From positions 1-6,508 of the forward strand of contig NZ_CAHJWX010000110.1 of assembly GCF_903643065.1 (NCBI RefSeq): a stretch of 6,508 bases of DNA, given 5' to 3'. Source of the stretch: Sphingomonas bacterium. Lineage in GTDB: Bacteria; Pseudomonadota; Alphaproteobacteria; Sphingomonadales; Sphingomonadaceae. The position numbers and the translations under genes were made by a program. The notes under the pieces were generated by a model. That model had not been told where the DNA came from and ran no database searches. It was given only the letters and a program-made list of their open reading frames with translations. Shown here one piece after another: positions 1 through 6,508 of the stretch (the stretch's first letter is position 1; each line of letters begins with the position of its first letter).

Positions 1-943
1 CCGACAGGTTCATCGCCGGGCTGGTCGCGCGAAAGATCGCGACCGACAGCGGCAGCGTGATGCCCGCGATGCCGCGCCCGGCGCCGAGCGATCCCGCCGC
101 CTCGATCATCGCCGGCAGCGATGCGAGCGAGGACTGGGTGCTCACCGCCACCGCCTGCGCCGGCGCGACCGCGCGCGCGAACCGGGCAAGGCCGATCCGG
201 CCGCCGATCGCCCCCACCGGGTATCCGGCGACGATGACGACGAACCCAACCGCCGACACGCAGACGATGTAGTGGACCAGCGCCCCGAACGCCGCCGTCC
301 CGGTGCGCGCGCCGACCCCGAAGGCGAGCGCGCCCACCCCGATCGGCGCGAGGCGGAGCACCCAGCCGATCACGATCAGCAGCGTGTCCACGGTCGCCTG
401 GAAAAAGGCGACGAAGCCCGTGCGCTGCTCCGCCGGCAGCTTCGTGGTGGCGAACGCGAAGGCGAGGCTGAAGATCGTCAGCGGCAGGAAGCCGTCCGCC
501 GCCGCCGCCGCGACGACGTTGGCGGGCACCACCGTGTCGAAGAACGCCGCCAGTCCCGGCACGGTGCCCACCGGCCTGCCCTGCGCCAGCGCGCCGCGCA
601 GCGCGGTCGACAGCTCTGCGGGGAGCGGGAACAGCCGCAGGATCAGCGGTTCCGCCACCGCCGCCATCAGCGTCGTGGACCACAGGATCGCGACGATCAT
701 CGCCACGGCCCGCGCGGTGATCCGCCCTGCCCGCGCCGCTTCCGCCGTCGCGCCGATGCCGGTGACCAGCAGCGAGACGACCAGCGGCACGATCGTCATC
801 TGCAATCCGTGGAGCCACGCGGCGCCGATCGGCTGCGTCACCGCGCCGGCCGCGAGCGCCGCGCCCGGCGCGATCTGCGCGCCGACGATGCCCAGCAGCA
901 GTCCGGCGCCGAGCGACAGGAGGATGCGGGTGGCCTGCGACAT
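1..943 (-). CDS. Dicarboxylate/amino acid:cation symporter (SDF/DAACS family), 3' end outside window
   Basis: Secondary transporter of the inner membrane that would couple uptake of a dicarboxylate or acidic amino acid to Na+ or H+. Translating the minus strand from the ATG at 943 gives 314 uninterrupted codons that run off the left edge; full family members are about 400-430 residues, so roughly the last quarter is missing. Visible: hydrophobic segments near residues 5-25, 42-65 and 80-105 and several more after 150; the family signature [15 protein letters not shown] in the early core; and a serine-rich re-entrant-loop motif [12 protein letters not shown] at 268-279, matching the HP1 SSS-x-TLP region. 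The next conserved segment, [18 protein letters not shown] at 297-314, lacks the usual NMDGT. A GAGAAGGG ribosome binding site 5 nt upstream supports this start. It is divergent from glmM. Family assignment is firm from motifs; substrate and coupling ion cannot be read. Confidence 0.88.
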   Translation of the reverse strand, partial: MSQATRILLSLGAGLLLGIVGAQIAPGAALAAGAVTQPIGAAWLHGLQMTIVPLVVSLLVTGIGATAEAARAGRITARAVAMIVAILWSTTLMAAVAEPLILRLFPLPAELSTALRGALAQGRPVGTVPGLAAFFDTVVPANVVAAAAADGFLPLTIFSLAFAFATTKLPAEQRTGFVAFFQATVDTLLIVIGWVLRLAPIGVGALAFGVGARTGTAAFGALVHYIVCVSAVGFVVIVAGYPVGAIGGRIGLARFARAVAPAQAVAVSTQSSLASLPAMIEAAGSLGAGRGIAGITLPLSVAIFRATSPAMNLS

Positions 944-1012
944 GCTCGCCCTTCTCGCGTTGCGGCGCTACAGGCCGTCCACGGGCGGCATCAGGCGACG
1001 GAAGACCAGGCG
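944..1012. promoter_or_regulatory. Divergent spacer between the symporter and glmM; presumed promoters for both
   Basis: The 69-bp spacer separates two genes transcribed away from each other, so start signals for both should lie here or just inside the flanking genes. I see no convincing -35/-10 pair in this GC-rich stretch. A GGAAG at 1000-1004, 8 nt before the glmM ATG, is a weak ribosome binding site candidate. Role is inferred from gene orientation only. Confidence 0.35.
949..956 (-). promoter_or_regulatory. Ribosome binding site of the symporter gene
   Basis: Minus-strand GAGAAGGG lies 5 nt before the ATG at 943. It is a good Shine-Dalgarno match and fixes the start, since no comparably placed upstream start was seen. 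Confidence 0.65.
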
Positions 1013-2350
1013 ATGGCAAGATATTTCGGCACCGACGGCATCCGCGGCCTCACCAACGCCTCGCCGATGACCGCGCATATGGCGATGAAGGTGGGCATGG
1101 CGGCGGGCGCCTATTTCCTGCGCGGCGAGCACCGGCACAGGGTGCTGATCGGCAAGGACACGCGCCTGTCGGGCTACATGCTCGAATCCGCCCTGATCGC
1201 GGGCTTCACCAGCGTCGGCATGGACGTCGTCATGACCGGACCGCTGCCGACGCCGGCGATCGCGATGCTGACGCAGTCCATGCGGGCAGACATCGGCGTT
1301 ATGATCTCCGCCAGCCACAACCCGTTCGCGGACAACGGCATCAAGCTGTTCGGGCCGGACGGCTACAAGCTGTCCGACGAGGCGGAAGCGGCAATCGAGG
1401 CGCTGATCGACAGCGACGTGCCGCTGGCGCCCGCCGCCACGATAGGCCGCGCCCGTCGGATCGACGACGCGCAGGGCCGCTACATCAACTCCGCCAAGGC
1501 GACCTTTCCGAAGGACCTCAGGCTCGACGGGATGAAGATCGTCATCGATTGCGCCAACGGCGCCGCCTATCGCGTCGCGCCGTCCGCGCTGTGGGAATTG
1601 GGCGCGGAGGTGATCGCGATCGGCGTGACCCCCGATGGGACCAACATCAACGATGGCGTCGGCTCGACCGCGCCGCAGACGCTGTCGGAGACGGTCGTCG
1701 CCTCGGGCGCGGATCTGGGCATCGCGCTAGACGGCGATGCGGATCGGCTGATCGTGGTGGACGAGATGGGCAAGGTCGTGGACGGCGACCAGCTGATGGC
1801 GACGATCGCCGCGGGCTGGGCGCGACAGGGCCGGCTGGCGGGCGGCGGGCTGGTGGCGACCGTCATGTCCAACCTCGGGCTCGAGCGTCATCTTGCCGCA
1901 CAGGGGCTGGGGCTGGTCCGCACCAGGGTGGGCGACCGGCACGTGCTGGAGGCGATGCGCTCGCGGGGCCATAACGTCGGCGGCGAGCAGTCCGGCCATA
2001 TCATCCTGGCCGATTACGCCACCACCGGCGACGGGCTGGTCGCCGCGTTGCAGGTGCTGGCCGAGATCGTCCGCGCCGGCGCTCGTGCGAGCGAGGTGCT
2101 CCACCGGTTCGAGCCGCTGCCCCAACTGCTCAAGAACGTGCGGTTCCGGGGCGGCGAGCCACTGGAGGCGGAGGCCGTGAAGACGGTGATCGCGCACGCG
2201 GAGGCGGAGCTGAAAGGTCGCGGCCGGCTGGTCATCCGCCCGTCCGGCACCGAGCCCGTGATCCGCGTGATGGCGGAAGGCGACGATCCCGGTCAGGTCG
2301 AGGCGGTCGTGAACCGCATATGCGACGCCGTCCGGCAAGCGGCTGCCTGA
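1013..2350 (+). CDS. glmM: Phosphoglucosamine mutase GlmM
   Basis: Cytoplasmic enzyme that interconverts glucosamine-6-phosphate and glucosamine-1-phosphate, the step before GlmU in UDP-N-acetylglucosamine synthesis, and so feeds peptidoglycan and lipopolysaccharide. The 445-residue product is normal length for GlmM. The start is set by the family N-terminus [12 protein letters not shown]; the frame is open for 247 codons further upstream, but that part is antisense shadow of the symporter. Visible: phosphoserine loop ISASHNP with the catalytic Ser at 101; metal-binding loop DGDADR at 240-245; sugar-specificity loop GGEQSGH near residue 325; and phosphate-binding RPSGTEP at 409-415. All key residues are intact. 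In many bacteria glmM follows folP; here its upstream neighbour is a divergent transporter, and a DUF1272 gene follows 12 bp downstream, probably in the same transcript. It should be essential. Confidence 0.97.
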   Translation: MARYFGTDGIRGLTNASPMTAHMAMKVGMAAGAYFLRGEHRHRVLIGKDTRLSGYMLESALIAGFTSVGMDVVMTGPLPTPAIAMLTQSMRADIGVMISASHNPFADNGIKLFGPDGYKLSDEAEAAIEALIDSDVPLAPAATIGRARRIDDAQGRYINSAKATFPKDLRLDGMKIVIDCANGAAYRVAPSALWELGAEVIAIGVTPDGTNINDGVGSTAPQTLSETVVASGADLGIALDGDADRLIVVDEMGKVVDGDQLMATIAAGWARQGRLAGGGLVATVMSNLGLERHLAAQGLGLVRTRVGDRHVLEAMRSRGHNVGGEQSGHIILADYATTGDGLVAALQVLAEIVRAGARASEVLHRFEPLPQLLKNVRFRGGEPLEAEAVKTVIAHAEAELKGRGRLVIRPSGTEPVIRVMAEGDDPGQVEAVVNRICDAVRQAAA

Positions 2351-2358
2351 AAGGAGAG
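2351..2358 (+). promoter_or_regulatory. Strong ribosome binding site of the DUF1272 gene
   Basis: AAGGAGAG begins directly after the glmM stop codon and lies 4 nt before the ATG at 2363. It is the best Shine-Dalgarno match in the window and suggests efficient translation of the small gene from a glmM transcript. Confidence 0.75.
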
Positions 2359-2362
2359 ACCG

Positions 2363-2587
2363 ATGCTGGCGATGCGCCCCGACTGCGAACGTTGCGGCGC
2401 CGACCTGCCGCCACAGGCGCCCGGCGCGTTCATCTGCTCGTTCGAGTGTACCTTCTGCGCCGAATGCGCCGAGGAACTGGACGATCGCTGCCCCAATTGC
2501 GGGGGCGAGCTGGTCGACCGACCGACCCGCTTGGGCGCGGCGCTGAAACGCAATCCGGGTTCGACGGAGCGACGGTTCCAGGCTTGA
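2363..2587 (+). CDS. DUF1272 domain-containing small zinc-binding-like protein
   Basis: A 74-residue protein of the uncharacterised DUF1272 family; biochemical role unknown. It has eight cysteines at residues 8, 11, 25, 29, 32, 35, 43 and 46, in the pattern CxxC-x13-CxxxCxxCxxC-x7-CxxC. That is enough for two zinc sites, as in treble-clef or RING-like folds (inference). The family signatures ICSFECTFCAEC (24-35) and CPNCGGEL (43-50) are clear. The tail after residue 51 is basic and without cysteines. There is no signal peptide or membrane segment, so it should be cytoplasmic. The start is supported by a strong ribosome binding site. The 12-bp gap to glmM suggests co-transcription, but no functional link to cell-wall precursor synthesis is established. 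Its end converges on the SDHAF4-like gene. Confidence 0.88.
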   Translation: MLAMRPDCERCGADLPPQAPGAFICSFECTFCAECAEELDDRCPNCGGELVDRPTRLGAALKRNPGSTERRFQA

Positions 2588-2601
2588 GATTTCCGAGCCT
2601 G
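2579..2601. terminator. Possible stem-loop at the convergent DUF1272/SDHAF4 junction
   Basis: The arms CAGGCTTG (2579-2586) and CGAGCCTG (2594-2601) pair over 8 bp, one of them a G-T pair, with a 7-nt loop. The DUF1272 stop codon lies inside the hairpin. No T-tract follows on either strand, so it does not meet the criteria for a classic intrinsic terminator; it might be an mRNA-end hairpin between convergent genes or chance. Confidence 0.25.
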
Positions 2602-2626
2602 CCCCGTTCAGTCCCAACCCGCCTTC

Positions 2627-2785
2627 TCAAAAATCGATCGCTATGCCCTTCAGTTCCCAGTCGCCATAGCGGGTGGGGTCCTGGCCGTCGGGATCCGCCG
2701 TCGGGGTCGCGGGCTGGGGCACCGGTACGGGAATGTTGGGCGACAGGTGAGTGGGCGGGGTGACGTGAGCCGGGCGTTCGCCCAT
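2627..2785 (-). CDS. SDHAF4/DUF1674 family protein (succinate dehydrogenase assembly factor 4-like)
   Basis: Small protein of 52 residues read on the minus strand from ATG 2785 to TGA 2627. The C-terminal half carries the SDHAF4 signature: DPTRYGDWELKGIAIDF at 36-52, ending right at the C-terminus as in the family. The N-terminal part is proline-rich (P5, P10, P11, P16, P19, P21, P23, P25, P28) and probably disordered. Eukaryotic SDHAF4 binds the flavinated SdhA subunit and promotes succinate dehydrogenase assembly; the same role in bacteria is inferred from homology. A GGAAGGA ribosome binding site 8 nt upstream supports the start. It is head to head with rsmB, with only 4-43 bp between start codons depending on the rsmB start, and converges with the DUF1272 gene. 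The ORF is short enough to be missed by length filters. Confidence 0.88.
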   Translation of the reverse strand: MGERPAHVTPPTHLSPNIPVPVPQPATPTADPDGQDPTRYGDWELKGIAIDF

Positions 2786-2793
2786 CGCGATGG

Positions 2794-2800
2794 TCCTTCC
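2794..2800 (-). promoter_or_regulatory. Ribosome binding site of the SDHAF4-like gene
   Basis: Minus-strand GGAAGGA sits 8 nt before the ATG at 2785. It would fall inside rsmB if that gene began at its most upstream ATG (2790), which mildly favours a later rsmB start. Confidence 0.6.
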
Positions 2801-2828
2801 GATTGCGGCCGATCCGCATCATGTCCAC

Positions 2829-4145
2829 ATGGGTATGGTGATCGATCCCCCGCAAGTAGCCGCCATTCCGATCGTCGTCGCTCCGGTCGCCGATCCGCCC
2901 GGCACGCCCGCCCGTCGCTCGGCGCTGCGGCTGCTCGATGCGGTGCTGCGACGCGGGCAGGCGCTCGACGCGGCGATGCCCGGTGCGACGCGCGAGCTGC
3001 CGCGATCCGACGATCGCGCGTTTGCCCATGCGATCGCGGCGGAGGTATTGCGCCGCCTGCCCGATCTCGACGCGCTGATCGACGGCGCCACACGCCAGAC
3101 GCTGCCGCCCGACGCGAAGGCGCGGATGGCGTTGCGGATCGCGCTGGTGCAGGCGCTTGTGCTGGGTACGCCGCCGCACGCGGCGATCGCGACCGTCCTG
3201 CCGCTGGTCGATGGTGGTCCGCGCAAGCTGGTCCATGGCGTCTTCGGCACGCTGACCCGCGCGGGTGTCCTGCTTCCCGAGGCGCCGACCCTGCCCGAAG
3301 CGGTCGCGGACCGCTGGAGCATCGCCTGGGGCGAGGACATGGTGGCTGCCGCCGGCTGCGCGATCGCCGCGCCGCCGCCGCTCGACGTGACGCTTCGGGG
3401 CGATGCGCCCGAGGGGCTGGGCGGCATCTCGCTCGCGCCTGGCCATCGCCGGCTGGAGCGGGGGACGGCCGTGACCGACCTGCCAGGCTATGCCGAAGGC
3501 GCGTGGTGGGTGCAGGACATCGCCGCCTCCATCCCCGCCCGGCTGCTCGGCACACCGCCCGAGCCGGGCGCCACCGTGCTGGACCTGTGCGCCGCGCCGG
3601 GCGGCAAGACGATGCAGCTTGCCGCCGCCGGCTGGCGCACGGTGGCGGTGGATGGCTCGCAAAGTCGTCTGGCGCGACTTCGCGACAACCTCCATCGCAC
3701 GCGGCTGAAGGCCGACGTCGTGCGCGCCGATTTGTTGGAATGGTCTCCGGCCGAACCGGCGGCGGCGGTGCTGCTGGATGCGGCGTGCAGCGCGACCGGC
3801 ATCTTCCGTCGCCACCCCGACGTGCTTCACCGGGCGCGTCCGGCCGTGATCGAGGCGGCGGCGACCCTCCAGGCGCAGCTCCTGGCCCGCGCGGCGGCGT
3901 GGGTGCGGCCGGGCGGCACCCTTGTCTATGCCGCCTGCTCGCTGGAGCCGGAGGAGGGGGAGGAGCAGATCGGCCGCTTCATGGCCGCGCACCTGGAGTT
4001 CGAGATCGATCCGGTTCGCGCCGGGGAACTGCCCGACGGGATCGCGCCCGATCCGCGCGGCTGGGTCCGCACGCTGCCCGGCATGGTGGCGGGGCAGGGG
4101 GGCTGCGACGGCTTCTTCGTCGTCCGGCTGCGGCGGGCCGGATAG
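2829..4145 (+). CDS. rsmB: 16S rRNA (cytosine-5-)-methyltransferase RsmB (NusB domain plus NOL1/NOP2/Sun domain)
   Basis: Methylates C5 of a cytosine in 16S rRNA (C967 in E. coli) using S-adenosylmethionine. From ATG 2829 the product is 438 residues, in the family range. Order: N-terminal NusB-like RNA-binding helical domain (about 15-145, from ARRSALRLLDAVLRRG), linker, then a Rossmann methyltransferase. SAM motif I is VLDLCAAPGGKT at 250-261. Motif IV reads LLDAACSATGIFRRHPD with Cys at 320. Motif VI reads LVYAACSLEPEEGE with the catalytic Cys at 370. The end GGCDGFFVVRLRR is typical. Two residues differ from the usual DAPC and TCS motifs: Pro to Ala at 319 and Thr to Ala at 369. The start is uncertain: ATGs at 2790, 2829 and 2835 and a GTG at 2838 are in frame and none has a good ribosome binding site; conserved sequence begins only around residue 20. 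The enzyme identity is secure, the exact start is not. Confidence 0.92.
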   Translation: MGMVIDPPQVAAIPIVVAPVADPPGTPARRSALRLLDAVLRRGQALDAAMPGATRELPRSDDRAFAHAIAAEVLRRLPDLDALIDGATRQTLPPDAKARMALRIALVQALVLGTPPHAAIATVLPLVDGGPRKLVHGVFGTLTRAGVLLPEAPTLPEAVADRWSIAWGEDMVAAAGCAIAAPPPLDVTLRGDAPEGLGGISLAPGHRRLERGTAVTDLPGYAEGAWWVQDIAASIPARLLGTPPEPGATVLDLCAAPGGKTMQLAAAGWRTVAVDGSQSRLARLRDNLHRTRLKADVVRADLLEWSPAEPAAAVLLDAACSATGIFRRHPDVLHRARPAVIEAAATLQAQLLARAAAWVRPGGTLVYAACSLEPEEGEEQIGRFMAAHLEFEIDPVRAGELPDGIAPDPRGWVRTLPGMVAGQGGCDGFFVVRLRRAG

Positions 4146-4219
4146 GCCGGGAAGCGCAAGTCCACCGGCATGACGCAACGCTTCTAAACCGCGCCGACCC
4201 GCTCTAGGATTATATACTC
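4146..4219 (+). promoter_or_regulatory. rsmB-rpe spacer with an AT-rich patch before rpe
   Basis: The 74-bp gap holds two imperfect inverted pairs (GCCGG 4146-4150 with CCGGC 4165-4169; GAAGCG 4151-4156 with CGCTTC 4179-4184) and then AGGATTATATACTC at 4206-4219 directly before the rpe ATG. AGGA at 4206-4209, 10 nt from the ATG, is a plausible weak ribosome binding site. The TATACT at 4213-4218 resembles a -10 box, but transcription from it would start inside rpe. The hairpins lack a T-tract and overlap each other. A promoter for rpe could lie in this gap, but none is identified. Confidence 0.3.
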
Positions 4220-4882
4220 ATGACCCAGCCCGTCCGCATTTCGCCCTCCATCCTGTCCGCCGATTTCGCCAGGCTGGGCGAGGAGGTGCGCGCGATCGAC
4301 GCCGCGGGCGCGGACTGGATACACATCGACGTGATGGACGGACATTTCGTCCCCAACATCACGATCGGCCCCGCGGTGGTGAAGGCGATCCGGCCGCTGA
4401 CCGACAAGCCCTTCGACGTTCACCTGATGATCGCGCCGGCGGACCGCTATCTCGATGCGTTCGCGCAGGCCGGTGCGGACACGATCCTGGTCCATGTCGA
4501 GGCGGGGCCGCATATCCACCGTTCGGTCCAGCACATAAAGGCGCTGGGCAAGCGCGCCGGCGTCGTCCTCAATCCCGCCACGCCGGCAAAGGTGCTCGAT
4601 TACCTCCTGGACGAGGTGGACGAGGTGCTGGTGATGAGCGTCAATCCCGGTTTCGGGGGCCAGCACTTCATCGCCGGCCAGCTCAAGAAGATCGCCGCGA
4701 TCCGCCGCATGATCGATGCCACCGGACGCGCGATCGACCTGGAGGTGGATGGCGGCGTCGATCCCGACACCGCGCGCCTCTGCATCGAGGCGGGCGCCGA
4801 CGCGCTGGTGGCGGGCACCGCGATCTTTCGCGACGGTCCGGCCGGCTACCCCGCCAACATCGCCGCGTTGAGGGGCGGGTGA
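4220..4882 (+). CDS. rpe: Ribulose-phosphate 3-epimerase
   Basis: Cytoplasmic TIM-barrel enzyme interconverting D-ribulose 5-phosphate and D-xylulose 5-phosphate in the non-oxidative pentose phosphate pathway. The 220-residue length is typical. Catalytic and metal-binding positions are intact: Ser10 in SPSILSADF, His35 and Asp37 in [14 protein letters not shown], His68 in DVHLMI, and Asp177 in LEVDGGV. The phosphate-binding segments SVNPGFGGQ near 140 and VAGTAIF near 197 are also present. The ATG start is fixed by the conserved N-terminus. The stop overlaps the GTG start of the next gene by 4 nt, so the two are very likely one operon with translational coupling. Gene follows rsmB after 74 bp in the same direction and may or may not share its transcript. 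Confidence 0.96.
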   Translation: MTQPVRISPSILSADFARLGEEVRAIDAAGADWIHIDVMDGHFVPNITIGPAVVKAIRPLTDKPFDVHLMIAPADRYLDAFAQAGADTILVHVEAGPHIHRSVQHIKALGKRAGVVLNPATPAKVLDYLLDEVDEVLVMSVNPGFGGQHFIAGQLKKIAAIRRMIDATGRAIDLEVDGGVDPDTARLCIEAGADALVAGTAIFRDGPAGYPANIAALRGG

Positions 4883-6508
4883 GCGACGCCGACCCGGACG
4901 ATCGGGGTGAGGGCGCGCTGGACGGTATCGAGCCCGGCCGCTGGCTGATCCGGCTTGGCGGGGAGAACGGACCGTCCCTCGCCGATCGGCTGGCGGAGCG
5001 GTTCCAGCGACTGACGTGGCGCACGCCGATCCATACGATACGGCTGAAGGGCCGCTATCCGCTCAAGCTGCTGGCGGTGCCCGACGATCCGTTGCCAGGC
5101 GATGTCGCGCGCGGGCGGGCTCTGCTCGACGGGCGGTTGATGTTCCAGGGCGAGGAGCGCGATCTGGCTACGCTCGACCTCGCGCGTCCCGACTGGAGCC
5201 GGCCGTTCGGCGAGCATCTCCACGGTTTCGACTGGCTGCGCGACCTGTCGACCGTCACGACGCGCGCGCGAGCCGCCCCGATCGCCGAGACGCTGATGGC
5301 GCGATGGCTCGCCGTGCACGGCGACAGTGTGGCGGGCGAGGCATGGCGGCCGAGCCTGTGGGGAAGGCGTCTGCTCGCGTGGACCAGCCACGCTCCGCTG
5401 ATCCTGTCGTCGTCGGACCTCGTTTATCGCTCAAGCGTGCTCCATGCGCTGGCCCGGGGCGCACGGCACCTCGATCGCGGCGCGGACAAGGCGACGCCGG
5501 GCGCGAGCCGGGTGGTCGCCTGGGCGGGGGTGATCGTCGCCGGACTGCTGATCCCCAATGGAGAGCCGCGGCGCGCGTTCGGGGAGGCGGGGCTTGCCCG
5601 CGCGCTGGGCACCGCGCTGTTCGATGATGGCGGCACCGTCAGCCGCTCGCCGCGCCAGCTGCTGGCGATCATCGAGACGCTGGTGTGCCTGCGCGCCGCC
5701 TATGCCGCGCGCCGGCTGGAGCTGCCCGAGCCGTTCGTGCGGGCGATGGCGCGGATGGTGCCGGCGCTGCTGGGCGTCAGCCATTCGGACCAGGGGCTGT
5801 CGAGCTGGCAAGGCGGAGGACCGACCCGCCCTGACCGGCTGGCCGAGGTGATCGCGGCGAGCGGCATCCGCGCCCGGCCGCTGCGCCAGGCCCGCGACTG
5901 GGGCTATCAACGACTGGCCGCGGGAAGCGCGGTCGGCATCGTCGACGCGGCGCCGCCGCCGGTCGCCCGGGTGGTGGACGGCGGCTGCGCCTCGACGCTG
6001 GCGTTCGAGTTCTCCGATGGGCCGATGCGACTGGTGGTGAACTGCGGCGGAGCGCGCGCGGGCATCGCGACGCTGCCGGCGGCGCTGGTCGAGGGGCTTC
6101 GCACCACCGCCGCCCATTCGACGCTGTGCCTGGCCGACACCAATTCCACCGCCATCCAGGCGGACGGCACATTGGGCCGCGGCGTCGGCTCGGTGGAGCT
6201 TGGCCGGCAGGAGAGCGGGGGCTCTAGCCGGATCGAGGCGAGCCACGACGGCTACGTCCGCCGCTTCGGCTTCATCCATCGCCGTACCCTGGTGTTGACC
6301 GGCGACGGGCGCGAACTGCGCGGCGAGGACATGCTGCTGCCCCAGGGACGCCGCCGCCGCACCGCGCCGACGCCCTTCGCGGTCCGCTTCCATCTGGGTG
6401 CCGGCGTGGACGCGGCGCCGACCAGCGACGGGCTGGGTGCGATCCTGCGCGGCCCCGGCGCGGCGCTGTGGCAGTTCCGCTGTCGCGGCGGCGCGCTGGC
6501 GGGGGAGG
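4879..6508 (+). CDS. Heparinase II/III family protein, 3' end outside window
   Basis: Reads open from GTG 4879 to the right edge, 543 codons, with the end cut off. It belongs to the heparinase II/III-like family: an N-terminal alpha-helical part (signature [11 protein letters not shown] at 110-119 and onward) followed by the C-terminal beta-sandwich domain from about residue 370, with NCGGARAG at 388-395, [12 protein letters not shown] at 412-423 and HDGYVRRFG at 456-464, then LRGEDMLLP. Characterised relatives cleave acidic polysaccharides by beta-elimination; this protein's substrate is unknown, and I cannot assign catalytic residues with confidence. There is no signal peptide: the N-terminus is charged ([12 protein letters not shown]), so it looks cytoplasmic. 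The start overlaps the rpe stop as GTGA, with no ATG nearby in this frame. Its association with housekeeping genes suggests a conserved intracellular role rather than scavenging, which is inference. Confidence 0.87.
   Translation, partial: MSDADPDDRGEGALDGIEPGRWLIRLGGENGPSLADRLAERFQRLTWRTPIHTIRLKGRYPLKLLAVPDDPLPGDVARGRALLDGRLMFQGEERDLATLDLARPDWSRPFGEHLHGFDWLRDLSTVTTRARAAPIAETLMARWLAVHGDSVAGEAWRPSLWGRRLLAWTSHAPLILSSSDLVYRSSVLHALARGARHLDRGADKATPGASRVVAWAGVIVAGLLIPNGEPRRAFGEAGLARALGTALFDDGGTVSRSPRQLLAIIETLVCLRAAYAARRLELPEPFVRAMARMVPALLGVSHSDQGLSSWQGGGPTRPDRLAEVIAASGIRARPLRQARDWGYQRLAAGSAVGIVDAAPPPVARVVDGGCASTLAFEFSDGPMRLVVNCGGARAGIATLPAALVEGLRTTAAHSTLCLADTNSTAIQADGTLGRGVGSVELGRQESGGSSRIEASHDGYVRRFGFIHRRTLVLTGDGRELRGEDMLLPQGRRRRTAPTPFAVRFHLGAGVDAAPTSDGLGAILRGPGAALWQFRCRGGALAGE

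Noticed and set aside
272..1012. 247-codon open extension in frame with and upstream of glmM, plus an overlapping open frame at 303-1070 (+).
   Set aside because: The DNA codes on the minus strand for a clear symporter. The plus-strand translations are Arg/Ala/Pro-rich low-complexity sequences typical of antisense shadows in GC-rich DNA, and GlmM has its canonical N-terminus at 1013.
1727..2617. Long minus-strand open frame antisense to glmM and the DUF1272 gene.
   Set aside because: No recognisable domain, biased composition, and it lies opposite well-supported genes.
2430..4178. 582-codon minus-strand open frame, together with a 301-codon minus frame (2650-3555) and a 486-codon plus frame (2747-4207).
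   Set aside because: All overlap rsmB in other frames, are Arg/Ala/Gly-rich without motifs, and arise from the lack of AT-rich stop codons. RsmB and the SDHAF4-like gene explain the region.
4146..4184. Overlapping inverted pairs behind rsmB considered as an intrinsic terminator.
   Set aside because: Stems are only 5-6 bp with 14- and 22-nt loops, and no T-run follows, so they are within what chance gives in GC-rich DNA.
5431..6393. 320-codon minus-strand open frame opposite the heparinase-like gene.
   Set aside because: It is His/Arg/Gln-rich shadow sequence with no family resemblance; the plus-strand product has several conserved family motifs.
1..6508. Search for mobile elements, CRISPR arrays, tRNA or rRNA genes, phage or defence genes, and tandem repeats.
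   Set aside because: No transposase or integrase motifs, regularly spaced repeats, tRNA-like cloverleaf ends or anomalous composition were seen; the window is tightly packed with housekeeping-type genes.

Overview
The window is ordinary, very GC-rich chromosomal DNA from an alphaproteobacterium, most likely of the Sphingomonas/sphingomonad group. That reading rests on the strong G/C third-position bias, the near absence of AT-rich spacers, and a gene order (SDHAF4-like protein, RsmB, ribulose-phosphate epimerase, heparinase II/III-like protein) that I recall from sphingomonad genomes but could not check here. I see seven protein genes and no RNA genes, mobile elements, CRISPR arrays or long repeats.

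Left part (1-2587). A sodium:dicarboxylate-type (DAACS/SDF family) symporter runs leftward off the window from a start at 943. A 69-bp spacer separates it from a divergent pair read rightward: glmM (phosphoglucosamine mutase, supplying glucosamine-1-phosphate for UDP-GlcNAc, hence peptidoglycan and lipopolysaccharide), followed 12 bp later by a small eight-cysteine DUF1272 protein with its own strong ribosome binding site.

Middle (2588-4145). A 52-residue protein of the SDHAF4/DUF1674 family (succinate dehydrogenase assembly) lies on the minus strand, convergent with the DUF1272 gene. It sits head to head with rsmB, a 16S rRNA cytosine-5 methyltransferase with an N-terminal NusB-like domain. 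The two starts are so close that the promoter or leader of one must lie in or beside the other gene.

Right part (4146-6508). rpe (ribulose-phosphate 3-epimerase, pentose phosphate pathway/Calvin cycle) is followed by a heparinase II/III-family gene that starts inside the rpe stop codon (GTGA overlap) and is cut by the window end. The heparinase-like protein has no visible signal peptide.

I found no convincing undescribed system. The points most worth a second look are the symporter's replacement of the usual NMDGT cation-site motif, two substitutions next to the catalytic cysteines of RsmB, the apparently cytoplasmic heparinase-family protein coupled to rpe, and the compact head-to-head SDHAF4/rsmB junction.
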